From NCBI GenBank assembly GCA_022495005.1, contig JAGYXB010002070.1, positions 186,001 to 250,000 on the forward strand: a stretch of DNA of 64,000 nt, read 5' to 3'. The DNA comes from Rhyacophila brunnea. Lineage: Eukaryota; Arthropoda; Insecta; Trichoptera; Rhyacophilidae. The notes under the pieces are model-generated. The model saw nothing but the letters and a program-made list of their open reading frames with translations, had not been told where the DNA came from and did not search any database. A program made the translations under genes and the position numbers. Positions 11,301 to 26,300 of this stretch are shown piece by piece; the stretch's first letter is position 1, and every line of letters starts with the position of its first letter.

Positions 11301-14300
11301 GATATATTTTTTTATAGAATTCTCTAAACCAGGTACCTATGTATTTTGTCTACATAGTATAGCAAAAAATCTATGAAAAGCGACGTATATGAGTCAGTAA
11401 AGATATTTTTATTATGCACCCGTCATATTTTTTATATAGCTCCACACCCACCTTATAGCGTATATTATACTAACTGAAGCAAAATAACCTTTTGTAGTTT
11501 TCAGCTTATTGTTGGAAATATTTTAGTAAAAATAGCAAAGTAAATTTTGCAATGAAAATATCTAAAAATTAGAAAGGCGCCTCCATATATCGATGTCACA
11601 AATTTTCTTCAATGCTCGCGCATTTTTTAAATAAAATATAATATTACGAAATGTATTCATAACAACCAAAAACTCTCCTATCCTGGTTTATCGTTTACTA
11701 GAAAAAGAGCTTTTGTAAAATACTTTGGGAGTTGTCAGTGCTTAAATGAATGTCAAAGTATTTGGTAATTTACTGTATGTAGTTGTGTAGTTTATGAAAA
11801 CTTGTATAAGTATTATACATTATAATTTTATCAAAAAAAGGTTGTTTAGATACAGTTTAGTTTTTTTTTTAATGAAAACATCAAAATATATTTAGGTATA
11901 TTGAAACTATTGAATTTATGTGAAGTTAAATCATTAACTAACTGGTAGAAGTAAAGAGGTACATATAAGTAAAATTTTTGAACAAATTCGAAAACGTCGA
12001 AAAGAAAATAATTTACCCTTAAAAAGATTTACCAGTAGTTATGAACTGATTGCTGAAAATTCCACTCAGTTTAAATGTTTTCTGACACTTGTGTATAACG
12101 GGTTTGGTCATTTCTTCGTTATATAGGTGTTGACGTATACATTCATCGGACACAAAAAATAACAAAAATTCAAAGAATCCGAATTGAAAATGATCCAAAT
12201 AGAATTTTATAGTATTGTATTAATAGTTAGCTGGAATAATGCCGGTTTTAAGAATGATATATTATTTATTAACGTATACATTAGATTTAACCCGTAAAAC
12301 CTTAAATAATGTATTAAAAACGAAATTAATAATGAGAATTTAAAAAAGTGAAACACGTAAAGCAACACAATCAATGATTTTTAAGTTAGTAGATATGGTG
12401 AAAAGTGAGATCTCCCATGAAAGAAAGAGAAAATATTATAATAATCTAGGTGCATGCAATACCCAACTATAAACACCTTACTGCAGCCAATACTATTAAT
12501 ACCTACCTTTAGTAAACGTAGAATAATATTATCAGAATATGTAATTAAATTAGAGATAATAATTTAATTATTTTTTTTCGAGATTCATATATTTTCATAA
12601 AACAAAAAGTGTACATATCAATAATGTTTTGGCTTGGCAGTATTCTATAAACAAACACCTCTACATGAAACAAAGTTTTACGTCTATATAAGTAGAACAC
12701 ACAGACTTTTACCACCATGCCACAGTTAAGGTAAGATACCTACCTACATTTAAGTAGAAAAACTAACAAATGTCTTGCTTTTACAAAGTACATCACATAA
12801 TAATAATATTACATCTCATGGAAAGATTACGTGATTGATGTGAGAGTGCGATCATTCGATTGATTTTACTTTACAACCACACGCCACCAAATTGAAAACA
12901 ACAATCAATTTCACCATTGCATCAAATTTTCTTGAAATAAAATAAAAACAATTAGTAAAATATATTTTGTTTGGTATGTTTCATCATTTAAAAAAAATCA
13001 ACGTTTTGAATTAATAATGACAGCATATTATGAGATAGAGATCGGAAAACAAAATCACAAAAGAAAATAAAGGCAGATTTAATGTTTATTAAGCATAGTA
13101 AATGTTCTTCGAAACGAAAAATCACAATTCTTGCTATAACAAAATTGTTACATGTTTTTGATCATCACACCAACAAAAAATTAACCACTTAACATATTAT
13201 TATATAAACAGTTTTTAATTAAATAAAAATAAACTACATACGCAAAACAACTTTTTAAATTGTGACGAACGAAAATTCTTCTGTTATAATATTTTCTTTA
13301 TAATTATTATAAAAATCCAAGAAAATATGTTGATGTTGGATAATATTACAGATAAGAACATTAATGTGCGGATTCAATGAAAAAATACAATTATGGATTG
13401 GTAAAGTGTAATAATAAATACTGTACTGCAGTACTTTTGTTTAAATTCTACATAAACATCAATATAGTTTGTACTATTATATTCACATAAAAAACTTTAA
13501 TAAATAATTTAATAGAGGTTTTCAAAATAATATAAATGTAAATTTTAAAGAACCTTTTAATGGTTAAGTGGTTAAAATGTTGAATACGTAAAACTAATAA
13601 AATTAGTTTAATAAATTAAAAACCAATAATAATTTGCTTATTTTGGCATAAAGCTTGCTTTCAATAAATTACTTTTGGTTACTATAAAATTTATTCAAGA
13701 TTGTATGTACAAAGTAACTACCAGAAATAAAACAATGACATATCATGAGAACAAAAATAAATAAATCATAAGAGAAATCTCTTCTTTGTAACTGATTATA
13801 TAATATTTTACTGTATTAGTTATAATGTATAAAAAATAGTATAGAAATTAATCATAATAATAATAAAAAGTGTTAGTAAGTAAAGCTAAATAAATTGTTG
13901 TAAGTCAATTTTCAAACAAAAGACAAATTTTACGATCCAAGCATTGTAAATTGCATTTTATAAAAGAAGTGAGTCCACAAGAAAATATGTAAATAACCAA
14001 ATAAAAATAACGTGAAATAAGAAAATAATAAAGCTGTGAGTTATTTCTGCTTGAAATCAAAGTTGTATCCACCCAGAATGACAAATTAGTTTTAAGTACT
14101 TAAATAATATATACTATAATTCAAATTTCTTTATTTTAAAGAAATAGAAAATAACAAATTATAAATTTAAAGCGTTCACGACATGACATAAAATAAATGT
14201 TAATATTTTTTTAAAATAAAAATACATAGGAATGTGAGTAAATAATACAATAAGTCATAAAATAAGAAATAAAATAAGAAAAGAAATAAAATAAAATAAA

Positions 14301-17300
14301 AAAACCAAAAATAAAAGTAGATGGAAGCACACAGTGAACTATTGATAGACCCTATCTTAAAAACTTATAAAACAACGTCCACCTAAATTCACTCTCACGT
14401 AAGTTGAATATATCAATATTTGATACGATTTGATTAAACATCGTTATTGCTCTCCCAATTGGCATCACTAATGGTAGATTAGTTCTGCACCTTGAGAGAA
14501 CAAACAACGGAAGCCCTTGATTCCTAAGAGACACAGATGCCAACACCACCAAGAATGGCTGAGTTCACATTTACGCCGCGTATAAATCGGAAAAAATGTA
14601 GCTAAACGAAGATTTCTTCTAAATTTTAAGCTACAGTATGTAACCATACCTAAGAGAAAGTCAGTCGGATAGAGCCATGGATAATATCCATACAGCCGAA
14701 AGTAAAGGTGTGTCAAAAATTTCTTTAGGATATTCTCCACCATAAGGCCCTACTTCAACTGATGCGGGACTCAAATGATAGACCCACTCTCAAGTCTGCT
14801 TTTAACTATGGAGTTATAGACGACTTTTAGTACCGTAACGTCCGAAGACCCGGGAAGTACGCAAGACAAAGCCCAACATTTTTAGCGCTTTTTACAAATG
14901 GTATCTATATGACTACTAAAGGTCAGTTTACTGTCGAACGTAATGCCAAGATCCCTTACAGACTATATTCGCGAGAGAACTCTGCCATGCATCGAATACT
15001 GAAAAAATAATACTCGTGAGGCTTTAGTAAACGATAAAACATTGCATTTATCAATATTGAAGTCCAGTTTGTTACGCCTGCCCTAATCTAATATATCGTC
15101 ACTGTTCTGGCAGAAGACACTAATTCAAAAAAATGACATATTGAGTTAGTTATACTAAAATGTTCCTTATTTCAAACTTTACCGTCTGGAAACCTTCTTA
15201 ATAAATAAACAGTCTTTATTTTAAAGTCATCCTTTTTACGATTACTTAATAAACTCACATGATAGACCATTTCAAACATTTTAACAACTTCAAAGTCAAA
15301 TTACTCAAAACTAGTATTCTCCAGTTAATGTGTTCTGTCAGAACAGAGACGATATTATCTATATCAAGTTGGAGTTGATGAAAATCGTCCAAGGTGACAA
15401 CTTCCACGAAGAGTTTCAAGTCATCAGCAAACAAAATAAACGTAGCATTTTTAATTACTAATTCTATGTCATTTATAAAAATCGTGAACAGCAATGGCCC
15501 CATGTTTGAGCCCTGAGGTACACCAGAAAATGTTTCAAATGTCTGTGACTGATAAAGGTCGTACGATACGTATTGTTAACGTTTCCTAAAATAACTCCCA
15601 TATAACCTAAGAAATCGATCAGACAATTCAATTAGTTGGAGTTTTTCCGTTAGAATATTGTGATCGACTCTGTCAAATGCTTTTGAGAAATCATTGTAAG
15701 AACAGTCAACCAGGCTGCCTCTATCTCGTGCTGATACTATTGGTACTATTGTGAATTTGCTAAATACTGATAGAATTCTTTTTGTATCATCACAAAAATT
15801 ATAATAAGATAATATATATCAATTTATAATACTACATTATAATCCACATAGGTTTTACAAAATATTTAAATGGTATAGCGACAATTTTCTAATTTAAAAA
15901 AAAATATTGAATGTTCTATTAATCTCTAATAATATAGATAATATTATTTAAATTTAAAATGTGGTCTCATCTAATAGAAATAGAAAGTGATTTCTGTGTC
16001 AATTAAAGGCAATATAAAATATTGTTTTTTATACCCACTTTAACAATTAACACACATTAAAAAACTGTCATAATTTTATTTTGGTGAAATTTAATGTACA
16101 TTTAATAATTAATTATAGGTACTGTTTTTACCAGCTTCATTTCTATACTGGAATTTATTGAGGAAGAAAAGAATCTTGTACTGAATTGTTATTAAAAAAA
16201 TATTATTTAAATATTTGAATTTGTTATACTTACAGTTTTAAATATAACACTATAATAGTTTTTGAGTACCTGTTTGTTATATTACATTAAATTATTGAAT
16301 TAAAATAAAACGATACTTTGTCATTCCAGGCAAACCTAATGATAACCCAACCGAAAAAAACCACAGGGTGAAATTATTGTTTTCTGTATATTTGAATAAC
16401 AAAAACTTTAAGGAGATTAATTGAATTAGCATAGGTGTGTCGTGTGCGGGCGAGAGCTGTATTAGTAAACTCACCGATGGTCGCATTCGCACGCAGTTGG
16501 TCCAGGGCCATGTATGGGCTCCGTGCATACTCACGTGCGATGTGTCCGCCAGGGTTGTGTCTTGCGTGCGGTAAATACCGATCGGTATCTCGCAGGTGGT
16601 CGAACACAGTTTCTGGTAGAGTCTGCCGTATGTCCTGATCCACATGTCATCTTTGGTAATCTTCATCTGTAATAGCAGTCAGACTAAGTCAGCTGAGCAA
16701 GAATTCAATTAGTTAAGAATTTCGTTTACAGGGGCCTAATTCATAAAAGCTTATCTCGACATACTATTTTTTCTCTAAAAAAAGCGATGGATCAGCAAAC
16801 GTATTCGTGTTTTTGGTTAAAGATATTTTAATAGTAATTAGATTATAGAATCAGTCAATTTCGGGAAAAAAATGATCCGAATGGGTAGTTTTTCTTTTCA
16901 GTTTATATGAGACGTTCGGTCACACGTCATCCACTGCATTCAACGCATTTCCATACAAACATTGAGTGGAAACCACCAGTGGATATTGTTGGATATTCTA
17001 TTTGGACGTACCTAATCTAAATGTAAGAGATTACAACTCCAACTAACACACTTATTCAGATATTTGATCAAAACTTTACTGTGGTCCATTAAATTTTGTT
17101 GTAATATATTATTTTAATAGTAAGGTTTAGTTCAACTGTGACTTAAGTAAGTAACTAATTAATATTCATTTATTAGGTAAGAATATAATAAAATATATGT
17201 GATTTTTAATGTAGTGGATTATTTATAGTTTCTTATATAATTTACGCTGATTAGATGTGTCGTGAAAAAACCAGATTAAATATCTTATTTCTATACATGT

Positions 17301-20300
17301 TAGGTACCATTTATATATAATCATATATAAATATTTAAGCACAGGTAAAACTAAAAATAATAAAATAAACTGAAATATTATCATAAAATTAAACAAAACG
17401 CTTTTTTGCAACTGTTATTTTCAAACTAACATTCATTGCATGTTCATTACATCATGTACTAAAACTATAAATTGCGAAGAGCAAAATTGCCTTGTTTTTA
17501 ATATTTAATTATTTTTATCGCTTGCAAAAGTGAATATTATATTAAACATAAATACATATTGTACCATAATAACTTCCGCTTTTATAATTACAAACTAATA
17601 TAGGTCCGCATAGATAATCATGAGATAGCGTGGCAATTTTTTTTTCTGTACGCATGCTAAAATTCATTGTTTATTATATCATATGTATGACATGTATAGT
17701 ATTTTTAAGCAGTATCATAATGTATATCATTAATTTATTTGCATTAAAATTCGGTAAAGTATACGACGAAAGGTAAGAGAAAATTAATCATAGGTAAGTT
17801 CCAAATGATTTGTTGTTGGGTACATGATTTGAACAAGCCTCTAAAACCAATCTAAGATTAAGTGAAATTTGAATTTACATATTTGATTTGCCGGGTTAGT
17901 GAACCATTAAACTGTCGATCTAATTATCTCTTTTGCAGATCATTTTTAATATCTTATATGATAATATTTTAAAATCAACAGAATCATGACAATTGTTTAT
18001 GTAATAAAATAAACATAATAGAATTACTAAATTTGATTCATAATGTAATTAGGATCACTCAAAATGGCTTCAGATTAAACCATTTACATCAAATTACCGA
18101 ATTATTTACTGGTCAAGTAGGTATTTTAGACTATTATTGCGCGAAGTGGTTTAAATATTTAAATTTGATTTTACCGAAGTCAAGAATCCGGATCCTGGTG
18201 CCTGGTCCACTCCGAGCAGAAGCCTGACGAAAGTTATCACGTAGTCCTTCACAAAGGCTTGGTAGAGAAGGGTGTCAAGCATAGAGGCCGAGAAGACTGA
18301 CCCAGCTGCAAAGGGCAGCCTGAACATATACGAGATGTGAGATCCTCGCTCCTTCTCGCACTGAAACATGACATTCGTGTACCATACTTTCATATTTCTA
18401 TGAAATGTCTTTATGCAACCATGCCTTGATTGCTTTTGATCACTATTTATAAATCACAGTCATATTTTCCATAGAATCTTGCAACAATTAATGAATGAAA
18501 ATGCTCAATTTACATTCATAACAAGATCATTAAATATAATTAATATTATTATTATACACTAAAATCAAATGACACCGCGACTATCGCATATTATATTATA
18601 TTAAATAAACTACTTTATACATAAATAAAACATAATTAACATGCAAGAATAGTGTTTGTGAATAAAAAACCTTCAAAATAATAAAAAAAATAAAAAATAA
18701 ACATAGAATTCTACTGATTAATAAAATATTTACTCAACTGTCAATGACACAAAGAAAAAAATGTAACACAGTATTGAAAACTTGCTTCTAAACGATTTAT
18801 TATTGTTTAGTTTGATCTGTAAAAATATATTTTTGAAACATAATAAGTATAAATAACGATTTGACAAAATACGAAAGAATCAGAAATTTCAAGTAGATAT
18901 TTTAAAATAAATTGAACAAATATCGACTTTAAAAAAATAAACTGTAACAAGACAAGAAGGTCGGATATTTGGAAAACTAAACTGCTCTAGCTTTTGCTAA
19001 ATAGTCCGGCAATAGTCACATTGAAAAACTAGAAATACAACCACCTTTCTAACTACTATTATTACAGTAATTAGTACGGTAATTTCTACTGTATATAATA
19101 TGAAGATTCACTATCCATGTGTATTGTCGTTATTATTTAAATTAATTAATAGTTTACCTCTGTATAAGTCCAACAGTATTAGAAATTGATAAATAATAAT
19201 CAATAAATTTTACTGTCTCTTTGCTCTCTGGATATTAAGCATTTTTACACACGAATTTAGTAAATTAAAAATGTCCTACGCTACCCAGAGAGATTGTATT
19301 ATTTACCATTTTGGTTTGTACAAAGGTTATCTCCTGAAAATTGATGGACTTATTCCTATAATCAGGGTGTATACATAATATGATGTCGATATGTGAATGG
19401 TCGAATACGGTGCGTGAATAAGAAACGCGTATTAATTGCATTATATAATATCATACCTTTAAAGTAAGTCGCATTATTTTATTATGACAGGTTATCATAT
19501 TAATTACTAATAGTAAATCTATTAAGATGATTTTAAGGCTTCGTTTCCTTCAGCATATTTTTAAAGAGATATATTATTAAAAATACTAAATTTGGTTTAT
19601 TAAACATAGAAAACGAGTATTATTTGACAGGATTTATTTGTTAAATAAGCGGACTTAAGCTAGTATTGTGACGGTAAAATAAAACTGATTTAAATACGTA
19701 TAAGTATATTATTTATGATATTTTGTTGCAAAATATTTATCAGGTAATTGAAATGTTTATATTGTAATAATTAAAATAAAATACAATATTATGTAGTATT
19801 GATTCCACTTGATAATGTATTTTTAAGCCGGATGAAATCAGTCATGATTATTATTATACTGAATAGAATTATTAAGTACTATATATTGTGTTTTCTTTTA
19901 ATTAAAACTATGTATTATTTCTAACTATGAATTGACGGTTAAAACACTATTATTTATTATTTTATTAGATTTATATTCTAATTTGATTTGTGTATAATTG
20001 AATTATGAAAGACATGCGCCTGTTTATTTTGCAGGATAATAAACGCAGTTATATGATGACAATATAAAAATTCCACAATGTAGATAACCTACGTACATTT
20101 TATAAAATTATACAATACAAGTCGCGCAAAAGCATTAAAATATTACAAAAACGGCAAGAAATTCAGTTTATTGAAACATAAAAATAATTTAATTATTTAT
20201 TACATACATACCTATAATAGCTTGCGCAGAAGATAAAATAAACTAGATAGCATAATGACATGTATGTATATTATAATAATATATTTTTTGTTGTACATAT

Positions 20301-23300
20301 GTAAAATTATTGAATAGAAGAAAACATAAGGAAATTAATTTTATTATTCATAAATAGGTTTCATTTAAAAATTCAGTGGTTTTTAGATCATTATAAATAC
20401 ATATTTATACATAATAAATTAATTACCTCCAATAATTTTCTATATTACGGAAAAAAGCTATTATTAAACAAAAAATCTAATAATATATTTATAATTTATA
20501 ATACCTACCTATTAAGATTTTATATCTACAAACAATATAATATTGTTAACATAAAACAATTAAGCGAATGAAAAAACAAAATGCACATACCTAGATTTAC
20601 AAGAACTTTGAGAGTAATTATAACATATTATAAATTATTGTAACACAAAATATATTATGGATTTCCTGTCAAGAATTCCTGATAAAGCAGAAAAGTATTA
20701 GTACCATTCAACTATTTATTATAAAATTTACTACAAAATAAACTTATTAATAAAGATATTGTGTTACATATCACTAATAAATACAGATTATCTTTACGTA
20801 TGTTAAGACACTTTAATCACTAATATTATGTAACCCAAAGCGCATATTTGCAAAACTGTTCAAATAAAATTATAAATGTGATTGAGGAGCTGGATAAAAG
20901 AAGGGCCTAAGTAATATAGGAGCGTTTTTTGAGATAGTCTTTTTAGAAATATTGATTTCTTAAATGCGTCACCAAAGTTATTTCGATTTGAAGACTACAT
21001 AATATTCAATAACAATGTTAAGTGTTTTGTTCAAAACTATAGATTATTTTTTATGCCTCTCTTCCGTCCAGTTCCCCAATGACTTCGATGTAAATATTTT
21101 TGTTTTAGGAAAAATCATCGATAATAATAATTTACATAAGTAAATGACTTTGTTTTGCAATTACGCCCTTTACTTCAAAATAATAATAAATACTTAGCCA
21201 AGTACGGGAGACGATTGCATCAAACTCTTCAAGGCCTTTCAGATTGGGAGTCATTCAAATATTAACAAGAGAACACCACATATATCTGTGAAATTAGGTA
21301 CTGATTGAAAACTAGTTATTTATCATGTTTAGGACATCAATTAAAATCTTGTTAAATAACGTAAAATCACAGTTTATTATATCAATGGATATTCAATATA
21401 TCACAAGAGCTTCTTTTTATAATAGTTTAATAATTGAATTGATTTAGATTTAGTTTTTGAGTAATGGTTATTTCGATTTTCGTACCATTATCAAAAGTCA
21501 ATAAATAAACTCTTGGTAATTTATTGCTTAAGTATGTTAGCTAATTTAGATATAAAACAAACTATAATTAAAATTCTTATTATATATGTGATTAAATGAC
21601 AATGAAACTGATAGAAAATACATCACAGCTAATATTTTATACGTCATGTATTTTCAGTTAGTAAATGCTTTTTTAAGAAAATGGAATCCATTTTGATCAA
21701 ACATACTATCATATGGATTAAGAACATTAATTAAATTTAATTTTAAATGATAGCTTCCATAACTAAGCAATAACTTGTAAAATATGCTTATTTTCAGTAT
21801 AAAATAACGATTCGTTATTATTTGTGTGATTTATTGTGGTCGTTATATATATATATATATATATCTGCGAGTCTTCAGGTATTAAAGCCATGCATATAAA
21901 TACTTTCTCGACACTGGTACTTGTTGGAGGAGGAAACAAAAAATACATCATATATTTAGAATTTCAAGAAGTTTTCAGTAATAAGTAAATGCAGTCTAGG
22001 AAAAAATGTCTCTTGAAAATTTTTAGCAAGACAAAAAAAAACTAATTAAAATCTATAACAAAATCTACCATATTTTGTATCATGACAAAAAAAGCTGTAG
22101 TCTGTGTTTGCTTCAAGATTTTGTGTTTCAAAACTAGTGTAGTGCAAATTTACTCATTGACAGATAAAAATATACATTATTTTGTTAATAATTAATAAAA
22201 TATATTTTGTGCATTTTATGATATATTGTGTTGTAGGTAATTTGTAAAGAAAATAAGTAGAGTATACTGATAAAGAATTATTATCTTAAAATACTTCAAC
22301 GACTTTATTAATAATATTATTATATTATTACCAACCCGAAAGATTAAATTAAAATATTGTCTTTTGCTCTTTACGAAAGACAATCAAATATTTAACAGTA
22401 GTATAAATAAGTATATTTTTAATTGAATTATGTCTTATTAAAAATATATAAATTGTATCAATTAGATCAATTAGTTTTACGACTTTAGCGTTCTTTATCA
22501 TATTGACCAGATTTTACAGAATGAAAACAATTCAATTGTATAAGAGAATATCAAACTCTGTCCAAATCGAATATTTTTTCACTAATTTAAAAACACTTAT
22601 TTGTGTGGCATCATTACAACACTAATAAGTCAATAATTAATAATTTGCATTGTATTTTGTTCAATATTGTTATGTCGTAAATTTTTTTATGTAATATTTT
22701 TTCTATAGTGTATAAGAATTATTGAATCATTGAAGAAATGTGGGATCGGGTAATACTATTTGAAAACACCAAATTTATCATCCGACACACCATCTTAGAT
22801 TTTCCTAAGTTCTTGTATACTATCATCGAATTAAAGTTCACGTTTACATACCAGACAATAATAGTTTAATTACAAAAAGTAAACTAGGATAGGTTATAGA
22901 ATGTTTGCTTTATTTCTACACGTCTAAAAGTTACTAAAATTAAGATATTTTTTTTGCACAATAGAAACGTATTTTTTTTAAAAGTGCGACATATTCTATG
23001 ATTCACCGGTAAAATGAATGATGTAATACTGTTTTGGTGCAATTTACAATTTTTAACCTATCATACGGTTTACTAGCTAATTATACATTTTTAAATAGTT
23101 TGAATAATAAAGATGGCGTTTTTTAAGATAAATCTGATGCTTCGTACGGCCAGACTCTAACTGAAATTTTTTCTTGCAAAATAATTCCTTCGTCTTATAT
23201 GTAAAACATATAGAACTATTAATATAAAAAGGCATCCTTTTTATTGGCATCCTAATAGATGTCATTTTATATTTATACATCCATAAATTAATTATAGGGA

Positions 23301-26300
23301 AGGAAATGTTTCGCAATAAAAAATCAGGTAGTTTCTAGTTTAATAGCGTTACCTAGGATTCTAATTAGGAAAAAAAAAACTACACAATTTTGACTATTTT
23401 TTATACATGTTGTATAGTGCCATAATGAGCAAAATTTCCTAAAAAGAATATATCAAAAAATGCGGTATCAGGCTGGTATAATAGTAGTAGTATGAGAGGC
23501 AGCGGATAGATGTCATTATTGAAGGCTTTTTAGGGATTGTTTTTTTTTTTGCAAGTACCAGTGTGAGGGAACGTGGATCGTCTCCCGGACTTGACTGAGC
23601 GGTGCCCCTGGCCTGTTGCTCTTGGTTTTCCAGCTGTACCTTTTCCATTTTGGAGAGGTGCAGTGCGTACTTGTCGTGCGCGCGAAACTGCATGAAGCGC
23701 ATGTTTGACGACTGCGACAGCTCCGTGATCGAACGGATTGACGGGAAAAATCTGGAAACATTGATGAAAACTGGTCAACGATTATCTTATATGAAATAAT
23801 CTCCTTACCATCATTGGTAAATACTTGTCATGTGAATCTCTTAACTCTTTAGAGTTATGCATTTACATCGTTGAATATATTAATTATGACCTACGTTTTA
23901 AATTCCTATTTATTTCATTTTGTTCAACAGCTTCAACAATACTTAGTACAATAAAATAAAACCTTTTTTACCAACTATGCATAGTTTTTAAGTTATTTTT
24001 GTGTAATTTAAACTAACCATCTTATTTTTAAGAATCGTGTATAGTCTTATTACACGTCTTTATCAGAATAAAATAATATTTTTTTAAAATTGAGAGAAAT
24101 CCAGAAATTCAGTAGCATCTCTGAATATTTTCAAATTTATAATTTGAAATCTTTTTTTTTTTACATTAAACTGAGCTACAGTTTGTGACCATACCACTAG
24201 ACAAATATTGATTAACTAAGGCACTTACAACTACGTGTAAATTGGGTGTCGTATTTGTTTTTTTAAATTTGGCATGTAAAGTCCCAAGTCTTTTACTAGA
24301 GTTCAGATTTAGAGCTGGGAATTAAATTCAAGGTATGATTTATCACGTTTTGACTAAATATAGTGGCCAGTATAGTGATATTGATCGACGAGTATGTATG
24401 AGAAAGACTTATCAGTGTAAGAATGCCATGAAAGGAAGGTGTATAATTTTGCTACTCATTTATAACTTTCATAAGCAGTGATTGAATATATTTCTCTATA
24501 ATGGATTTTGTGATAGTATAATATAATATATTATAACGGCTTTTGGTATAGTTCAGTTATGAGGAATACAGTGGAAAAGATATTTTGAAAATACCCGATA
24601 TTTTACTGATTATTTGTTAGTTTGGGTAAGTTTAGGTTAGGTTAGGTTAAGTTAGGTTTGGTTAGGTTAACCTAACAAATAATCTAGTATATCGGGTATT
24701 TTCAAAATCAGTTTGCCGCTGTATTCCTCATAACCGAACTGTACCCAACTTTTTTGTCAAATTATATTTCAATTCAATTGATTTATTTTCAATTCAATTT
24801 TTTTTTTTTTAACATATTGTGGACATTACAAATTATTAGTTTAAGACGTTCACAACATGACATTTAGAAACAAAGATATATAAAACAGTATTACATAAAA
24901 AAAGAGATAGATCAGTAGATAAATTAGATAGGTACAGAGAAGTACACCGGATGAGTTAAGCAGACCCTATTTTAAAAATTTATAAAACAACGTCTACCTA
25001 AACTCATTCTCACGTAGTTGGAATATTTCATATGATAGACATATTGTTATGTGGTATGTTTGTGTCATGTATTATGATGATTTATACGTACATACCTCAG
25101 CTTCAGGATCTGAGATATTAACACTGTAAAATGAATGAGCATTAAAATTTAATTTTCAAATATATTTAATATAATTATTGAAAATGAAATTCTTCCCCAT
25201 ATTTATTGGCCAAACAGGGATGGTAATATTGGTAGAAAGATATAAGAATATGAGTATTATGGTCTGTACAAAGACTGTAGTTCAGTCTAATCAATTAATA
25301 TTAAACAACTATGTACATTTTACTAAGTCATATGCATAGTCAATAAATCCAATTCGGCGCCGAATTCGATGGATAAATTAAGCTGCTGAGTTAGAATACT
25401 GTATTAAAAACTGGTAACTTTGGATAGGATAGATTGAAAAAGCGGCTGAAAGAAGCCAAGATGTCGTGCTTCTGATGATTATGAACTGAAGATTATTTGG
25501 TATTTTTTGATAGAATTAAAATTATGTGAATAATATTGTTATCTCATACTTGAACATGGTTTGCACTGCTACAATAGTGTTGCAATCCGAAAGACTGTCT
25601 TCTTCAGCAGAATTCGAAAGCTCCTTATTGACCACCACAACGTTTTCAGCAAGGGTAATACCAGCCCGCAATAAATCGTCAAGACTGAAAGTTATTACAG
25701 AAAAATAAGATAAACCTTCAATGGTATTTTTGATCCAATTTACACATAAATAGTTGTCAACAATTTAGAGATCCACATATATCACCATTTTTGCTCCCTA
25801 GCGGAGTATATTATTATGGGTATCAACAGAACGAAGGTCATATTAATAGGTTTTTTTTACAATGCATGGTTGTTAGCCATGAACCAAACCCATTACATTG
25901 GTTGGATTAAAATATATGTATACATTATTTATTTTGATCACTTCATCTTCCACTTCACGTACACGTTTTAATTCCAGGTTTAATACCGAGTAGTTTTGCG
26001 CATGCCTGAAGTTGAATGTGCGGAACGCACTTTGTCAACTCCCTACACTACAAAAAAAAAAAATATAGGAGGCAATGTTGTCATCTTTTATAATGCTGAT
26101 TTTATTATTAAGATGTAACAAATATAGTATTTCTAAAAAAAAACTATACCAGACAGAATGTTTTTCGTTTTAAAATCTTATTTTTTTGGCTTATTTGACG
26201 ATTTATTAATTTTAATAAAAATGCAAATTATATAGTACTAATTCTACTTTCATTAAATAAATGGACCGGTTTCGTCCTCCTCAAAGGGACATTTTCAACT

